DNA of 64,000 bases from Uliginosibacterium gangwonense DSM 18521 (lineage in GTDB: Bacteria > Pseudomonadota > Gammaproteobacteria > Burkholderiales > Rhodocyclaceae), in the NCBI RefSeq assembly GCF_000373965.1, contig NZ_KB892836.1, positions 124,739 to 188,738 of the forward strand. The letters are read 5' to 3'. The position numbers and the translations under genes are program-made. Shown here piece after piece: positions 55,919-64,000 of the stretch. Each line of letters starts with the position of its first letter. Positions within the stretch are counted from its first letter, which is position 1. Under the pieces are notes generated by a model that saw only the letters and a program-made list of their open reading frames with translations, made no database searches and was not told the origin of the DNA.

Positions 55919-56817
55919 GCCGGAAACACTCCGGTCGACAGATACCGATCGCCTCGATCGCAGACAATGCTAACGATGACGGCATCCTTAAGCTCGCTCG
56001 CCAGTTTGATGGCTACGCTAGCAGCGCCGCCGGAGGAAATGCCAGCGAAGATGCCCTCTTCGCTGGCAAGACGTCGCGTCACTTGCTCAGCCGCTGCTTG
56101 TGAAACGTATTCAATCCGATCTACCAAAGCCTTGTTGTAAATGGTGGGCAGATAGGCTTCAGGCCACTTACGAATACCGGGGATCTGGGAGCCCTCTTCA
56201 GGTTGGCAGCCAATGATCTGGATGGCGGGGTTCTTTTCCTTCAGGAAACGTGCAACCCCCATAATGGTGCCGGTCGTCCCCATGCTGCTGACGAAATGGG
56301 TCACGCGGCCCTTGGTCTGTTCCCAGATTTCTGGCCCAGTGCCCTCGTAATGGGCAATCGGATTGTCCGGATTACCGAACTGGTCGAGGATGACCCCCTG
56401 CCCTTCATCACGCATACGTGTGGCCACATCGCGGGCCATTTCCATCCCCCCTTCACGCGGGGTCAGAACCAGCTCGGCGCCAAAAGCGCGCATGGTCTGA
56501 CGACGCTCAATGCTTTGATTCTCCGGCATGATGAGCACCATACGATAGCCCTTGATGGCCGATGCCATTGCCAGTGCAATACCAGTATTGCCACTGGTAG
56601 CCTCAATCAGGGTATCACCGGGTTTGATGTCGCCACGCGCCTCGGCGCGGCAGATCATGGAGAGTGCGGGACGGTCTTTGACCGAGCCAGCAGGGTTATT
56701 CCCCTCCAGCTTGGCCAATACCACGTTTCCATTTTGGGCAGCCAACTCACCCGGCAGGCGCTTGAGGCGCACCAGCGGAGTTTGGCCGACGTAATCTTCT
56801 AGGCTGGGGTAGTCCAT
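55915..56817 (-). CDS. cysM: Cysteine synthase B
   Basis: PLP enzyme making cysteine (or S-sulfocysteine) from O-acetylserine. 300 residues: PLP lysine Lys47 in NPAGSVKDRPA, phosphate loop TSGNTGIALA near 75, the substrate loop region and GISSGGAA near 265. The Arg residues of CysM-type substrate preference and the shorter length compared with CysK support the B form. The ATG at 56817 has only a weak site upstream. First gene of a two-gene unit with the exonuclease homologue. Confidence 0.95.
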   Translation of the reverse strand: MDYPSLEDYVGQTPLVRLKRLPGELAAQNGNVVLAKLEGNNPAGSVKDRPALSMICRAEARGDIKPGDTLIEATSGNTGIALAMASAIKGYRMVLIMPENQSIERRQTMRAFGAELVLTPREGGMEMARDVATRMRDEGQGVILDQFGNPDNPIAHYEGTGPEIWEQTKGRVTHFVSSMGTTGTIMGVARFLKEKNPAIQIIGCQPEEGSQIPGIRKWPEAYLPTIYNKALVDRIEYVSQAAAEQVTRRLASEEGIFAGISSGGAASVAIKLASELKDAVIVSIVCDRGDRYLSTGVFPA

Positions 56818-56894
56818 GAGTCAGGGTCGAAATCAATTGCGAACCCTAGATGATACCGGACTCGGCACAGCCCATCACGTAAAAAGCTCGGGGA

Positions 56895-57212
56895 CTAATC
56901 CTTGAGCTGAGCAAGGCTATTGTGGAAAGAGACTGACTCTTCGCGCAGGCGCATCATGTTGCTGTGCAGGGCATCCAGATGTTCACCCATCATGCCAACG
57001 ATCACCTTGACGGCCTTCATGGGGCTGGCGGCCTCAGCACGGGCACAATCGATTGTGTTTTGAAACTGCCAGAGCCGATCCGTCAGGTAATCTGGGGCCG
57101 TTTCAATGAAATCCGCAATCAATTTTTGCCGGGCCAGGAAGAAAGCAGCAGGGTCCTGCTCTGCCAGTTTTCTCCATTGGTCAAAATCAAAATCATCCGC
57201 CGACACGCTCAT
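56895..57212 (-). CDS. Small helical protein, DUF3135-like
   Basis: 105 residues, all predicted helical, cytosolic. It resembles DUF3135 proteins (DFDFDQWRKLAEQDPAAF, then a basic helix), which have no known function. AAGGGG precedes the ATG. It lies between cysM and cheA on the same strand; the 296 bases after it hold only the cheA terminator. Confidence 0.75.
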   Translation of the reverse strand: MSVSADDFDFDQWRKLAEQDPAAFFLARQKLIADFIETAPDYLTDRLWQFQNTIDCARAEAASPMKAVKVIVGMMGEHLDALHSNMMRLREESVSFHNSLAQLKD

Positions 57213-57460
57213 TCCCCTTACACACTTTCACGCGACACACTGAAATGGTATGCAGAAAATGTACCATCAACAAGCTGACGACATGGTGCAAGGCAGCGTT
57301 AGGACACTGAGTTTACAGGCAAGAAACGCCGCAAAACCATGCTGACACATGGCCAAACGGGCAAAAAACCTGCATCACGAAAAACCAGAAGAAGGCGACA
57401 GGCGGAAACTTTGGGACATTCACCGTCTGGTCTCGATTCCCAAAATTGTCACATCTCCAA

Positions 57461-57491
57461 ATAAAAACGGGGCTACAAAGTGCCCCGTTTT
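57461..57491 (-). terminator. Terminator after cheA
   Basis: AAAACGGGGC and GCCCCGTTTT form a perfect 10-bp stem with an 8-base loop; on the minus strand it continues TTTAT. It ends the chemotaxis operon. Confidence 0.85.
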
Positions 57492-57508
57492 GGTACGCCC
57501 AGTGCAGA

Positions 57509-59470
57509 TCAGGCTGCGCTGGCGACGCGGTTTTCCAGCAACAGCTGGGCACGGGTCGCTACCCGCTGCTCGCCCATACTAGAAAGAAGTTCCTTCATGT
57601 CGAGAATCAACACGATCTGACCGTTCGACAAAGTCGTTACACCTGCCACACCCTTGGGACGGAAGTCATCCAGGGACTTGATCACGGCATCTTCGCGGCC
57701 TGCGAAGGAATCGATTGCCAGGATAAAGCTTTGCTCGGCCGACTGCATGAGCACACCATATTCGGGCACCGTTTCTTGCGGCCACCCCAGCAGGGAGGCC
57801 AAGGTGACGATCGGCAGCACTTCGCCGCGCACCACCATGGTGGCTCGCCCACCCAGTTCCTGAACTTCCTTGGGTTCGATGGGCAGAATTTCGCGCACCA
57901 TCGACAGCGGCACAGCAAAAGGCTGTTCGCCCAGGCACACCAGCAACACCGGCAAAATCGCCAGGGTCAGCGGCAGCGAGATGATGAAGCTTGTACCCTT
58001 GCCTTGTTCCGAACGGATATCGATAGAGCCGTTCAGCTTCTGGATATTAGTACGCACCACATCCATACCCACGCCACGCCCAGACACATCCGACACGGAG
58101 CTGGCAGTGGAGAAGCCGGGGAGGAATATCAGATTGAAGCTCTGACGTTCATCCATGGTGTTGGCTTCTTCATCAGAAATGAGCCCCTTTTCCAGCGCCT
58201 TGGCACGCAGGCGTTCAGGGTTCATGCCGTGGCCGTCGTCTGAGACGACGATCACAATGTGATCCCCCTCTTGCCGCGCTTCAAGCTTGACGATGGATTT
58301 TTCCGGCTTGCCCATCATCATCCGCTCATTGGGCAACTCAACGCCGTGGTCGACCGCATTGCGGATCAGGTGGATGATCGGGTCGGAGAGGTCTTCGATC
58401 ATCGTCTTGTCGATTTCGGTCTCTTCCCCTTCAAGCACCATCTCGACATCCTTGCCCAAAGAACGGGCGAGGTCTCGGGCAATACGCGGATACTTCTGGA
58501 ACAGACGACCAATCGGCTGCATGCGGGTCTTCATGACTGCGTTTTGCAGATCCGAGACAAGCAGATCCAGCTGGCTAACGGCCAGATCCAGTGCATGCAT
58601 GGTATCCGTGTCATTCTTGCCATTCAGGATGTCACTCCTCAAGGCAGTCAGCCGGTTCTTGGTGAGCCCGATTTCACCGGACAGGTTGAGCACCTGATCC
58701 AGACGCGAGGTATCCACACGGATGGAATTATCCCGCTGGCGCTCCCCTTCGCGGCGCCCCCCTGGAGGCCCTTGGTAGCCGGGCTTGTCGGTTGCCCGAC
58801 GGCCAACGGCTGCAGTAATGATCTTCTGCGCGGAGTCCTCTGACAGATGCTGCTCTTCTTCCTGCTCAGGCACATCCAGCACCTGGGGAGCCGGAACGTT
58901 ACCGGACACAGGTGTAGCAACGGCCTTGCCGGTTGGCGTCACCCCGGTCACAGCGTGATAGTAGGCATCCCAGTCCGGGCCATTGGCTTCATTGCCTGAA
59001 GGCACACTGGCTGCAGCCGCTGCAGGTTTTGCCGGTGCGGCGGCAGGCGCCGCAGCAGGTGCGGCCCGCCCCGTCAACTTACCAGCCAGCGCCTGCTTGA
59101 TGTTGTTCAGCAAGGCCGCGTCGGCAGACGCAGGTTGCATGCCACGCTCCAGGTCGCCAAACATCGAGCGCACAGCTGCAGTGGCACCCAAGATGGAGTC
59201 AAGCATCTCCGGGGTGACCTGCAATTCACCGGTCCGCAGCTTGTCGAACAGGTTCTCGGTCAGGTGACACAAGGTGACCAGCTCGGTTGCATTGAGGAAT
59301 CCAGCGCCACCCTTGATAGTGTGGAAGCCTCTGAAGATCTCATTCAATAATGGCAAATCGTGAGGTGTGCGCTCAAGATCGACAAGTTTGTTGTCGACGC
59401 CCGAGAGCAAATCCCCAGCTTCAATCAGGAAATCCTGTAACAGATCTTCCATTCCCGCGAAATCGCTCAT
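57509..59470 (-). CDS. cheA: Chemotaxis histidine kinase CheA
   Basis: Kinase that phosphorylates CheY and CheB under receptor control. 653 residues: HPt domain with phospho-His in FHTIKGGAGFLN near residue 49, an Ala/Pro-rich linker, dimerisation helices, the ATPase with N-box HLIRNAVDHGVE, G1 DDGHGM and G2 GRGVGMDVV, and a C-terminal CheW-like domain. I do not recognise a folded P2 (CheY-binding) domain; the linker instead holds a short PDWDAYYHAVTG motif. GGAG precedes the ATG at 59470. Last gene of the che operon, followed by a strong terminator. Confidence 0.96.
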   Translation of the reverse strand: MSDFAGMEDLLQDFLIEAGDLLSGVDNKLVDLERTPHDLPLLNEIFRGFHTIKGGAGFLNATELVTLCHLTENLFDKLRTGELQVTPEMLDSILGATAAVRSMFGDLERGMQPASADAALLNNIKQALAGKLTGRAAPAAAPAAAPAKPAAAAASVPSGNEANGPDWDAYYHAVTGVTPTGKAVATPVSGNVPAPQVLDVPEQEEEQHLSEDSAQKIITAAVGRRATDKPGYQGPPGGRREGERQRDNSIRVDTSRLDQVLNLSGEIGLTKNRLTALRSDILNGKNDTDTMHALDLAVSQLDLLVSDLQNAVMKTRMQPIGRLFQKYPRIARDLARSLGKDVEMVLEGEETEIDKTMIEDLSDPIIHLIRNAVDHGVELPNERMMMGKPEKSIVKLEARQEGDHIVIVVSDDGHGMNPERLRAKALEKGLISDEEANTMDERQSFNLIFLPGFSTASSVSDVSGRGVGMDVVRTNIQKLNGSIDIRSEQGKGTSFIISLPLTLAILPVLLVCLGEQPFAVPLSMVREILPIEPKEVQELGGRATMVVRGEVLPIVTLASLLGWPQETVPEYGVLMQSAEQSFILAIDSFAGREDAVIKSLDDFRPKGVAGVTTLSNGQIVLILDMKELLSSMGEQRVATRAQLLLENRVASAA

Positions 59471-59534
59471 AGCTGACTCCGGTTCGTTTCTAGCCAATTA
59501 CTTCTGAACACTTACACGGCATAGCCGATCCTGA

Positions 59535-60407
59535 TCAGAACCCCAAGCTTTCGAGCAAGTCATCCACCTGTTCTTGGCTCGTCACCACGTCTTCCCTACC
59601 CTTCGAATCCACAACCGGGCCGTTGAGCAAACCATCCTGGGTTTGGGTGCGCTTGTTCTCTGGCATGATGTCGATCAGCACCTTGAGCAAACCGTCTTCC
59701 ATTTTGGAAGCCATTTCCACAATCTTTTTGATCACCTGACCAGTCAGATCCTGGAAGTCCTGCGCCATCATGATTTCCATCAACTGTTCATTGACCACCT
59801 TGCTGTCTTGCTGGGTCTGGTCCAGAAAGGCACGCGTTTCGCCTGCCAGGGCCTTGAACTCTTCAACAGACAACTTTTTGTCATACAGTTGGGACCAGCG
59901 GGAACCCAGCGAAGCCGCACGATCTTCAATACGATCCTGAATCGGCTTGGCAATGTCGGTCGCATTGAGAACGCGGCTCGCCGCCTGCTCGGTCATCTGC
60001 GAGATGTAGCTCAGGCGCTGACGCGCGTCCGGCAGTTTCTCCGCAGTTTCCTCAAGCATTTTGTCATAGCCGAGCTGCCGGATCGTGTCATGCAACAAGC
60101 GGGTCAGCTGCCCAATTTGCAAAAACGCCTGCTCTTGACGCTGCTCTGTTGACATGGAGGCAGAAGCCGCCACGGCTTCCTTGATATTCACACCAACCGC
60201 TTCAGCCGGGACGTCTGCCCCCGGGCTCTTTTCAACCATGCTATCAAACAGCGCCTGCAACTCCGCTGAATCACCGACAGTATCTATTTCTGCAACATTC
60301 TCTGGTTCTGCCGTCTTGTTCTGATTTGCCGACTCTGCGATTGAATCAAACAATGCTTGCAACTCTTCATTATCACCAGATTCATCCGATTTCAGCCTTT
60401 TGGCCAT
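59535..60407 (-). CDS. cheZ: CheY-phosphate phosphatase CheZ
   Basis: Dephosphorylates CheY-P to reset swimming. 290 residues. The long central helices hold QIGQLTRLLHDTIRQLGYD and the catalytic-type region QDFQDLTGQVIKKI (Gln within DFQDLTGQ). The C-terminal tail ends QVDDLLESLGF, the CheY-binding peptide. The N-terminal 60 residues are acidic and contain two near-copies of one motif: EELQALFDSIAES near residue 14 and AELQALFDSMVEK near 48. AGGAG precedes the ATG at 60407. Cotranscribed between cheY and cheA. Confidence 0.95.
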   Translation of the reverse strand: MAKRLKSDESGDNEELQALFDSIAESANQNKTAEPENVAEIDTVGDSAELQALFDSMVEKSPGADVPAEAVGVNIKEAVAASASMSTEQRQEQAFLQIGQLTRLLHDTIRQLGYDKMLEETAEKLPDARQRLSYISQMTEQAASRVLNATDIAKPIQDRIEDRAASLGSRWSQLYDKKLSVEEFKALAGETRAFLDQTQQDSKVVNEQLMEIMMAQDFQDLTGQVIKKIVEMASKMEDGLLKVLIDIMPENKRTQTQDGLLNGPVVDSKGREDVVTSQEQVDDLLESLGF

Positions 60408-60486
60408 GATGATGACTCCTAATTCTTTTCTGTCGAATGGCAACGCACCACACTACATGCGCCCAGGATCACGGGATATGCCAGCA

Positions 60487-60885
60487 TCAAGCCGACTTCT
60501 TATCCATTTTCTCAAAGATCTTCGCCAGTTTTTCCGACAGAGTTGCTGCGGTGAACGGCTTCACGATATAGCCGCTGGCTCCCGCTTGGGCAGCTTCAAC
60601 AATATTTTCTTTCTTGGCCTCTGCCGTGATCATCAACACGGGCAGATGGCTCATTTGCGCATTCGCGCGAATTGCACGCAGCAATTCAATGCCTGTCATA
60701 TTCGGCATATTCCAGTCTGTCACCACGAAGTCGATGCCACCGGAACTGAGTTTTTGCATGGCAACCACGCCATCTTCAGCTTCATCGACGTTGGTGTATC
60801 CCAACTCTTTCAGGAGATTCCGAACAATTCGACGCATTGTCGAAAAGTCATCAACCACCAGGAATTTCATTTTTGGGTCCGACAT
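60487..60885 (-). CDS. cheY: Chemotaxis response regulator CheY
   Basis: 132-residue receiver that binds the flagellar switch when phosphorylated. Acidic pair in [16 protein letters not shown], acceptor Asp in [10 protein letters not shown] near residue 60, Thr in [11 protein letters not shown] and Lys in [10 protein letters not shown]. The DWNMPNM and TAEAKKENI segments are the standard CheY signatures. GGAGAA precedes the ATG. Between cheV and cheZ. Confidence 0.97.
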   Translation of the reverse strand: MSDPKMKFLVVDDFSTMRRIVRNLLKELGYTNVDEAEDGVVAMQKLSSGGIDFVVTDWNMPNMTGIELLRAIRANAQMSHLPVLMITAEAKKENIVEAAQAGASGYIVKPFTAATLSEKLAKIFEKMDKKSA

Positions 60886-60901
60886 AGTTGTGTTTCTCCG
60901 G

Positions 60902-61855
60902 TTAGTCCTTGAAGACCTTTAAAAGATAGGGACGCAAGGTGTCGGCAAGTATCTCAGCATCAAACTTGGCCACATAGGCATCCACCCCGACGGCTTTGCC
61001 CATGGAACGATTGGCTTCTGAAGACAACGACGAATGCATAACAACGGGGATCCCATCGAAACGGGCATCATTCTTAATATTGCGTGTGAGTACGTAGCCA
61101 TCCATTTCAGGCATTTCAGCGTCGACCAGGATGAGGCTGATTTCATCAGCCAGACGCCGCTTCTGCTGTTGCGCATGGGCTGCCATGCCATCCAGGCGGG
61201 TCCAGGCTTCCAAACCATTCAGGGCATGTTTGTGACGTGCGCCGAGCTTATCAAGCACTTCAACAATCTTCTTGCGGGCAATGGCCGAATCATCAACAAA
61301 GAAGACGTTGGCTTCGATACTGTTGCCCAATGCCGAAATCTGACCGACAGGGGCCTCACCAAAGGTTTGCGCCAGAATGGTCTCGACGTCGAGGATCGAC
61401 ACCAGTTTGCCATCGGCCAATTCCGTAATGGCGGTGATATTGTTCTGGGTGGAACCTGCCATGTTCTCAGGCTGACGCACCTTATCCCATTCAACGCGGA
61501 TGATGCGATCAACCCCCTCGACCAGGAAGCCCAGGGTGCGTTTGCTGTATTCGGTCACCATCATCGACCCGCCCAAGCCCTGGCCCGGCTTGGCAAGCCC
61601 CAGCACCTTGGCCAGCGAAAGCACAGGGATCACGTTGCCACGCAAGGAGATCAGCCCCTCCACGCCGCTGGGCATGTTGGGTGCCTTAGTGATGAAGGGG
61701 GTTCGGCAGACTTCTCGAACCTTGAATACATTGATGCCGAATATTTCACTGGTTCCCAAGGAGAACAGCAGGATCTCCATACGGTTGGAGCCAGCCAGCT
61801 TGGTACGGGCATCCACCGTTTCAAGCAGATTCGTATTGGCGCGTTCCATTGACAT
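60902..61855 (-). CDS. cheV: Chemotaxis coupling protein CheV (copy 1)
   Basis: CheW domain (about 20-160) fused to a receiver (about 180-315); couples receptors to CheA and is tunable by phosphorylation. 317 residues. [17 protein letters not shown] is the CheW core; the receiver has [14 protein letters not shown], acceptor Asp in [13 protein letters not shown] and Lys in YVAKFDAE. Starts at the ATG at 61855, or two codons later. Twenty bases after the second cheV and 16 bases before cheY. Confidence 0.95.
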   Translation of the reverse strand: MSMERANTNLLETVDARTKLAGSNRMEILLFSLGTSEIFGINVFKVREVCRTPFITKAPNMPSGVEGLISLRGNVIPVLSLAKVLGLAKPGQGLGGSMMVTEYSKRTLGFLVEGVDRIIRVEWDKVRQPENMAGSTQNNITAITELADGKLVSILDVETILAQTFGEAPVGQISALGNSIEANVFFVDDSAIARKKIVEVLDKLGARHKHALNGLEAWTRLDGMAAHAQQQKRRLADEISLILVDAEMPEMDGYVLTRNIKNDARFDGIPVVMHSSLSSEANRSMGKAVGVDAYVAKFDAEILADTLRPYLLKVFKD

Positions 61856-61875
61856 TCCCTTTCCCCGCCCCTGTC

Positions 61876-62838
61876 TCAGATGACATCAACAACTTGATCC
61901 GGCGACAACATGGCCCGCAGAGAGTCAGCCAGCCGATGCGGTTCAAATTTATGTACGTAGCCATCCACCCCCACAGATTTGCCCAGGGTCTGGTTCGACA
62001 TGCTGGATAGCGATGAGTGCATCAACACGGGGACGCCGTCAAAGCGTGGGTCCGACTTGATTTTTTTGGTCAGGATATAACCATCCATTTCGGGCATTTC
62101 CACATCGGTGAGCACCAGATTGAGGATTTCCCATACTTTTCGCCCCGTCACATCTGCATGCTTGGCGATGCGCTCAAGCTCTTCCCAGGCGACACGGCCA
62201 TTGACGGTGGAAACAAAGCGGATGTTCATGGCCTTGAGCGTCTTTTCGATCTGCTTGCGCGCCACCGAGGAATCGTCGGCGAACAGCACCATGAAGTCAC
62301 GGTCGACCGGCTTGATGTCTTTGAACAGGTACTCGTCATCGTATTTGGTCGTTTCGGAGAGTACCTTCTCCACGTCCAGCATCATGATCAGGCGGCCATC
62401 CTCCAACTCTGTCACGGCCGTGACCAAGCCCCCAAGCTTGGAGGTCAGCATTTCGGGAGGAATCCTCATCTGCGCCCAATCCAGGCGCAGGATGGTATCC
62501 ACGGCTTCCACCAGGAAGCCTTGGGTGTGACCATTATACTCGGTCACGATCATGATTTCGCGCTTGCGCTCCGGGTCAATCCCGGCGTATTTGGCCAAAT
62601 CCACCACAGGCACCAACTGGCCGCGCAGCGAAACCATCCCTTCCACCCCGTCCTGCATATCAGGCGCGGCGGTGATGGGGGGGGTTCGCATCACTTCGCG
62701 TACCTTGAATACGTTGATACCAAAACTTTCCTTGCGACCGGTCCGTTCATCCGTCCCGAGCGAGAAGAGCAAGATTTCCAACTTGTTCGTTCCTGCAAGC
62801 CGCGTTCTCGCATCGATACTTTTCAACAGTTCCGACAT
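61876..62838 (-). CDS. cheV: Chemotaxis coupling protein CheV (copy 2)
   Basis: Second CheV in tandem, 320 residues, clearly homologous to the first copy over its whole length ([21 protein letters not shown] against [21 protein letters not shown] in the other, each cited in part), but with a six-residue insert (DERTGRKES) after FSLG. CheW core SLRGQLVPVVDLAKYAG; receiver with DDSSVARKQIEKTL, Asp in [14 protein letters not shown] and Lys in YVHKFEPH. The start is the ATG at 62838; the longer open frame upstream is not family-like. First gene of the block cheV-cheV-cheY-cheZ-cheA. Confidence 0.95.
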   Translation of the reverse strand: MSELLKSIDARTRLAGTNKLEILLFSLGTDERTGRKESFGINVFKVREVMRTPPITAAPDMQDGVEGMVSLRGQLVPVVDLAKYAGIDPERKREIMIVTEYNGHTQGFLVEAVDTILRLDWAQMRIPPEMLTSKLGGLVTAVTELEDGRLIMMLDVEKVLSETTKYDDEYLFKDIKPVDRDFMVLFADDSSVARKQIEKTLKAMNIRFVSTVNGRVAWEELERIAKHADVTGRKVWEILNLVLTDVEMPEMDGYILTKKIKSDPRFDGVPVLMHSSLSSMSNQTLGKSVGVDGYVHKFEPHRLADSLRAMLSPDQVVDVI

Positions 62839-63410
62839 GGCATTCTCCGTTCCATGAACCAGTCTCTCCAATGACTGAGCGCGTCCTGCGCAGCACCTGA
62901 AGGGTTTACGACACCCGTCCTCAGAACTTGAGGCCAGTTGTGGCGTTCGCGTGAGGCTCCCCCCATTTGCGCCATATCTTGCCACGATCCCCACTTTTTC
63001 CTGCCAAGAAGGATTCTTGCATCAATATACCCTGGCAAGCGTAAATTACTGCTAAAACCACGTAATATTGCAAACCTGCAAAGGAAGTATCCATCCAGGG
63101 CGCACAAGAACAACAAATCCACCCTTAGGGGCGAGTGCGTGCAGAACACAGTCGGTGCAATGGCCCTGTAAGGCACCATGCATGAGGAAATTGGCGCAGA
63201 ATCGGCCCCACATGGAGCGCGACAAAAATTCACGGTGTTCCAACATCAGCCAGTCGCGAGCCTGGCTGCAGGTCAAGACACAACAACTGACAATCCGCTG
63301 GAATACTCCAACGCACTGAGAGGGCTCAGCCACCGCCACGGGGCGCAACGCAAACCTTGCCAGCCCCCTCTGGTAACCGCCGTGCCCCACGCGTCAAGAG
63401 CATCCCGAAA
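62839..63410. other. Intergenic region upstream of the che operon
   Basis: About 570 bases between the STAS gene and the cheV block. Several short frames are open but none has a ribosome site or family content. It should hold the operon promoter; I found no convincing sigma-28 or sigma-70 boxes by eye. Confidence 0.45.
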
Positions 63411-63716
63411 TCAGGTGATTGAAAACAGCTTGGAGAAGTTGGCGATATCCAGCACCTGGCGGACACTCCCCTTGACCCCCACCAGCGCCACCTCTTTGCT
63501 GGAAGCTTTGGCCTTGTCCCTGAGCATCAGCAGCATCCCCAATGCTGAACTATCAAGATAAGTCACCTCGGCCAGATCAACCTGAACAGCACGGTTGCCG
63601 GCTTGAGACAACAAGCCATCAACGGCTTCCCGGAATTCGCGATGGGCCTTGAAATCAAACCGGCCAGACAAACGCAATACTGCTTGCGAATCTTTGATCG
63701 TTACCTGCGTATCCAT
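63411..63716 (-). CDS. STAS-domain protein (anti-sigma factor antagonist-like)
   Basis: 101 residues, one STAS domain. The possible phospho-acceptor serine lies in YLDSSALGMLLMLRD near residue 58, the typical LDSSALG loop. Such proteins switch partners by phosphorylation; its kinase or phosphatase is not visible here. AGGAG precedes the start; GTG and ATG are adjacent and I use the ATG at 63716. Forty-seven bases from the cheB stop upstream on the same strand. Confidence 0.9.
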   Translation of the reverse strand: MDTQVTIKDSQAVLRLSGRFDFKAHREFREAVDGLLSQAGNRAVQVDLAEVTYLDSSALGMLLMLRDKAKASSKEVALVGVKGSVRQVLDIANFSKLFSIT

Positions 63717-63766
63717 CACGGATCTCCTATTGGAAAACTACTGGCACGGCAGTTGAGCCCTTGCCA

Positions 63767-64000
63767 TCAATTATTACCTTCCGGCGTACGCAAACGGGCC
63801 AATACCCGTGCTGCAACATCCGCAAGCGAAGCAACCTCATTGGCAGCACCGTTGATCGTTGCCTCACGCGGCATACCCCAAACAACCGAACTATCCTGAT
63901 CTTGGCAGATGTTATACGCACCCGCCTTGCGCATAGCCAACATTCCTTGCGCTCCATCCTTACCCATTCCGGTCAGCATCACTCCCAATGCCTGCACCCC
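63767..64000 (-). CDS. cheB: CheB methylesterase, C-terminus only
   Basis: The last about 78 residues of protein-glutamate methylesterase, which demethylates receptors. [19 protein letters not shown] carries the catalytic Asp (in GMGKDG), and [16 protein letters not shown] and GAANEV are the usual following motifs. The N-terminal receiver and most of the catalytic domain lie beyond the right edge. The stop is followed at 51 bases by the STAS gene start. Confidence 0.93.
   Translation of the reverse strand, partial: GVQALGVMLTGMGKDGAQGMLAMRKAGAYNICQDQDSSVVWGMPREATINGAANEVASLADVAARVLARLRTPEGNN

Noticed and set aside
62823-63390. Two overlapping minus-strand frames between the STAS gene and cheV
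   Set aside because: Both contain random-looking Cys/Trp-rich sequence, lack ribosome sites and overlap each other in different frames.
1-64000. tRNA, rRNA, CRISPR, prophage or insertion sequences
   Set aside because: Looked for clover-leaf, spaced direct repeats and transposase motifs by eye and found none; the gene content is ordinary chromosome.

Overview
The window is chromosomal DNA of a betaproteobacterium. The best evidence is gene order: sdhC-D-A-B-sdhE-gltA-odhA-odhB-lpdA-zapE in one direction, gloB / methyltransferase / rnhA, trxA-rho-rpmE, and individual proteins that look betaproteobacterial (PPDK, LDH-type malate dehydrogenase, AcnB, RluA). GC content looks fairly high (not counted) and coding density is high. 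I see no tRNA, rRNA, CRISPR array, insertion sequence, integrase or prophage gene. The genus cannot be fixed from this sequence alone. The cell is probably aerobic, motile and chemotactic.

Layout. 1-3659 (minus): ferrochelatase (cut by the left edge), a two-domain polyphosphate:AMP phosphotransferase, and ZapE. 3751-15120 (minus): lpdA, odhB, odhA, gltA, sdhE, sdhB, sdhA, sdhD, sdhC and a GntR/HutC regulator. Diverging from it, 15339-19977 (plus): mdh, a CitE-like lyase of unknown substrate and acnB. The gap between the two blocks holds a good sigma-70 promoter and a 12-bp palindrome that is the natural candidate operator for the GntR protein. Together the two blocks encode most of the TCA cycle; icd, fumarase and sucCD are not here. 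20191-20700: HU and the start of an ABC exporter.

20700-38125 is more mixed: the ABC exporter, a secreted protein of unknown function, an operon of FtsX-like permease / EI24 membrane protein / MoCF-domain protein, a TPR lipoprotein coupled to an M20 amidohydrolase, a TonB-like protein, an Asp/Glu racemase, and a CecR-YbhGFSR-type drug-efflux operon. Then comes an AT-rich gap with a small beta-trefoil (ricin-B-like) protein, a hemerythrin and a metallophosphoesterase. 38226-53214 is largely housekeeping: PPDK, DinB, RluA, a flavin reductase overlapping an orphan GspE/PilB-type ATPase, a K+ channel, a periplasmic thioredoxin-fold protein, RNase HI, a methyltransferase, GloB, a response-regulator/diguanylate-cyclase pair, TrxA, Rho and L31. 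53471-57212: a membrane glycosyltransferase-like protein, a degenerate PolB-type exonuclease homologue coupled to cysM, and a DUF3135-like protein. 57509-64000 (minus): a chemotaxis cluster read in the order cheB (cut by the right edge), STAS protein, cheV, cheV, cheY, cheZ, cheA.

I did not find an obviously new multi-gene system. The observations I would follow first are the 55220-55918 protein, which keeps the exonuclease fold signature but has lost its catalytic acids; repeated short motifs in CheZ; the small lectin-like gene in an AT-rich pocket; the CitE-like enzyme translationally coupled to aconitase; and the GntR operator that may coordinate the divergent TCA operons. Functions are inferred from motifs and remembered families; no database search was run.
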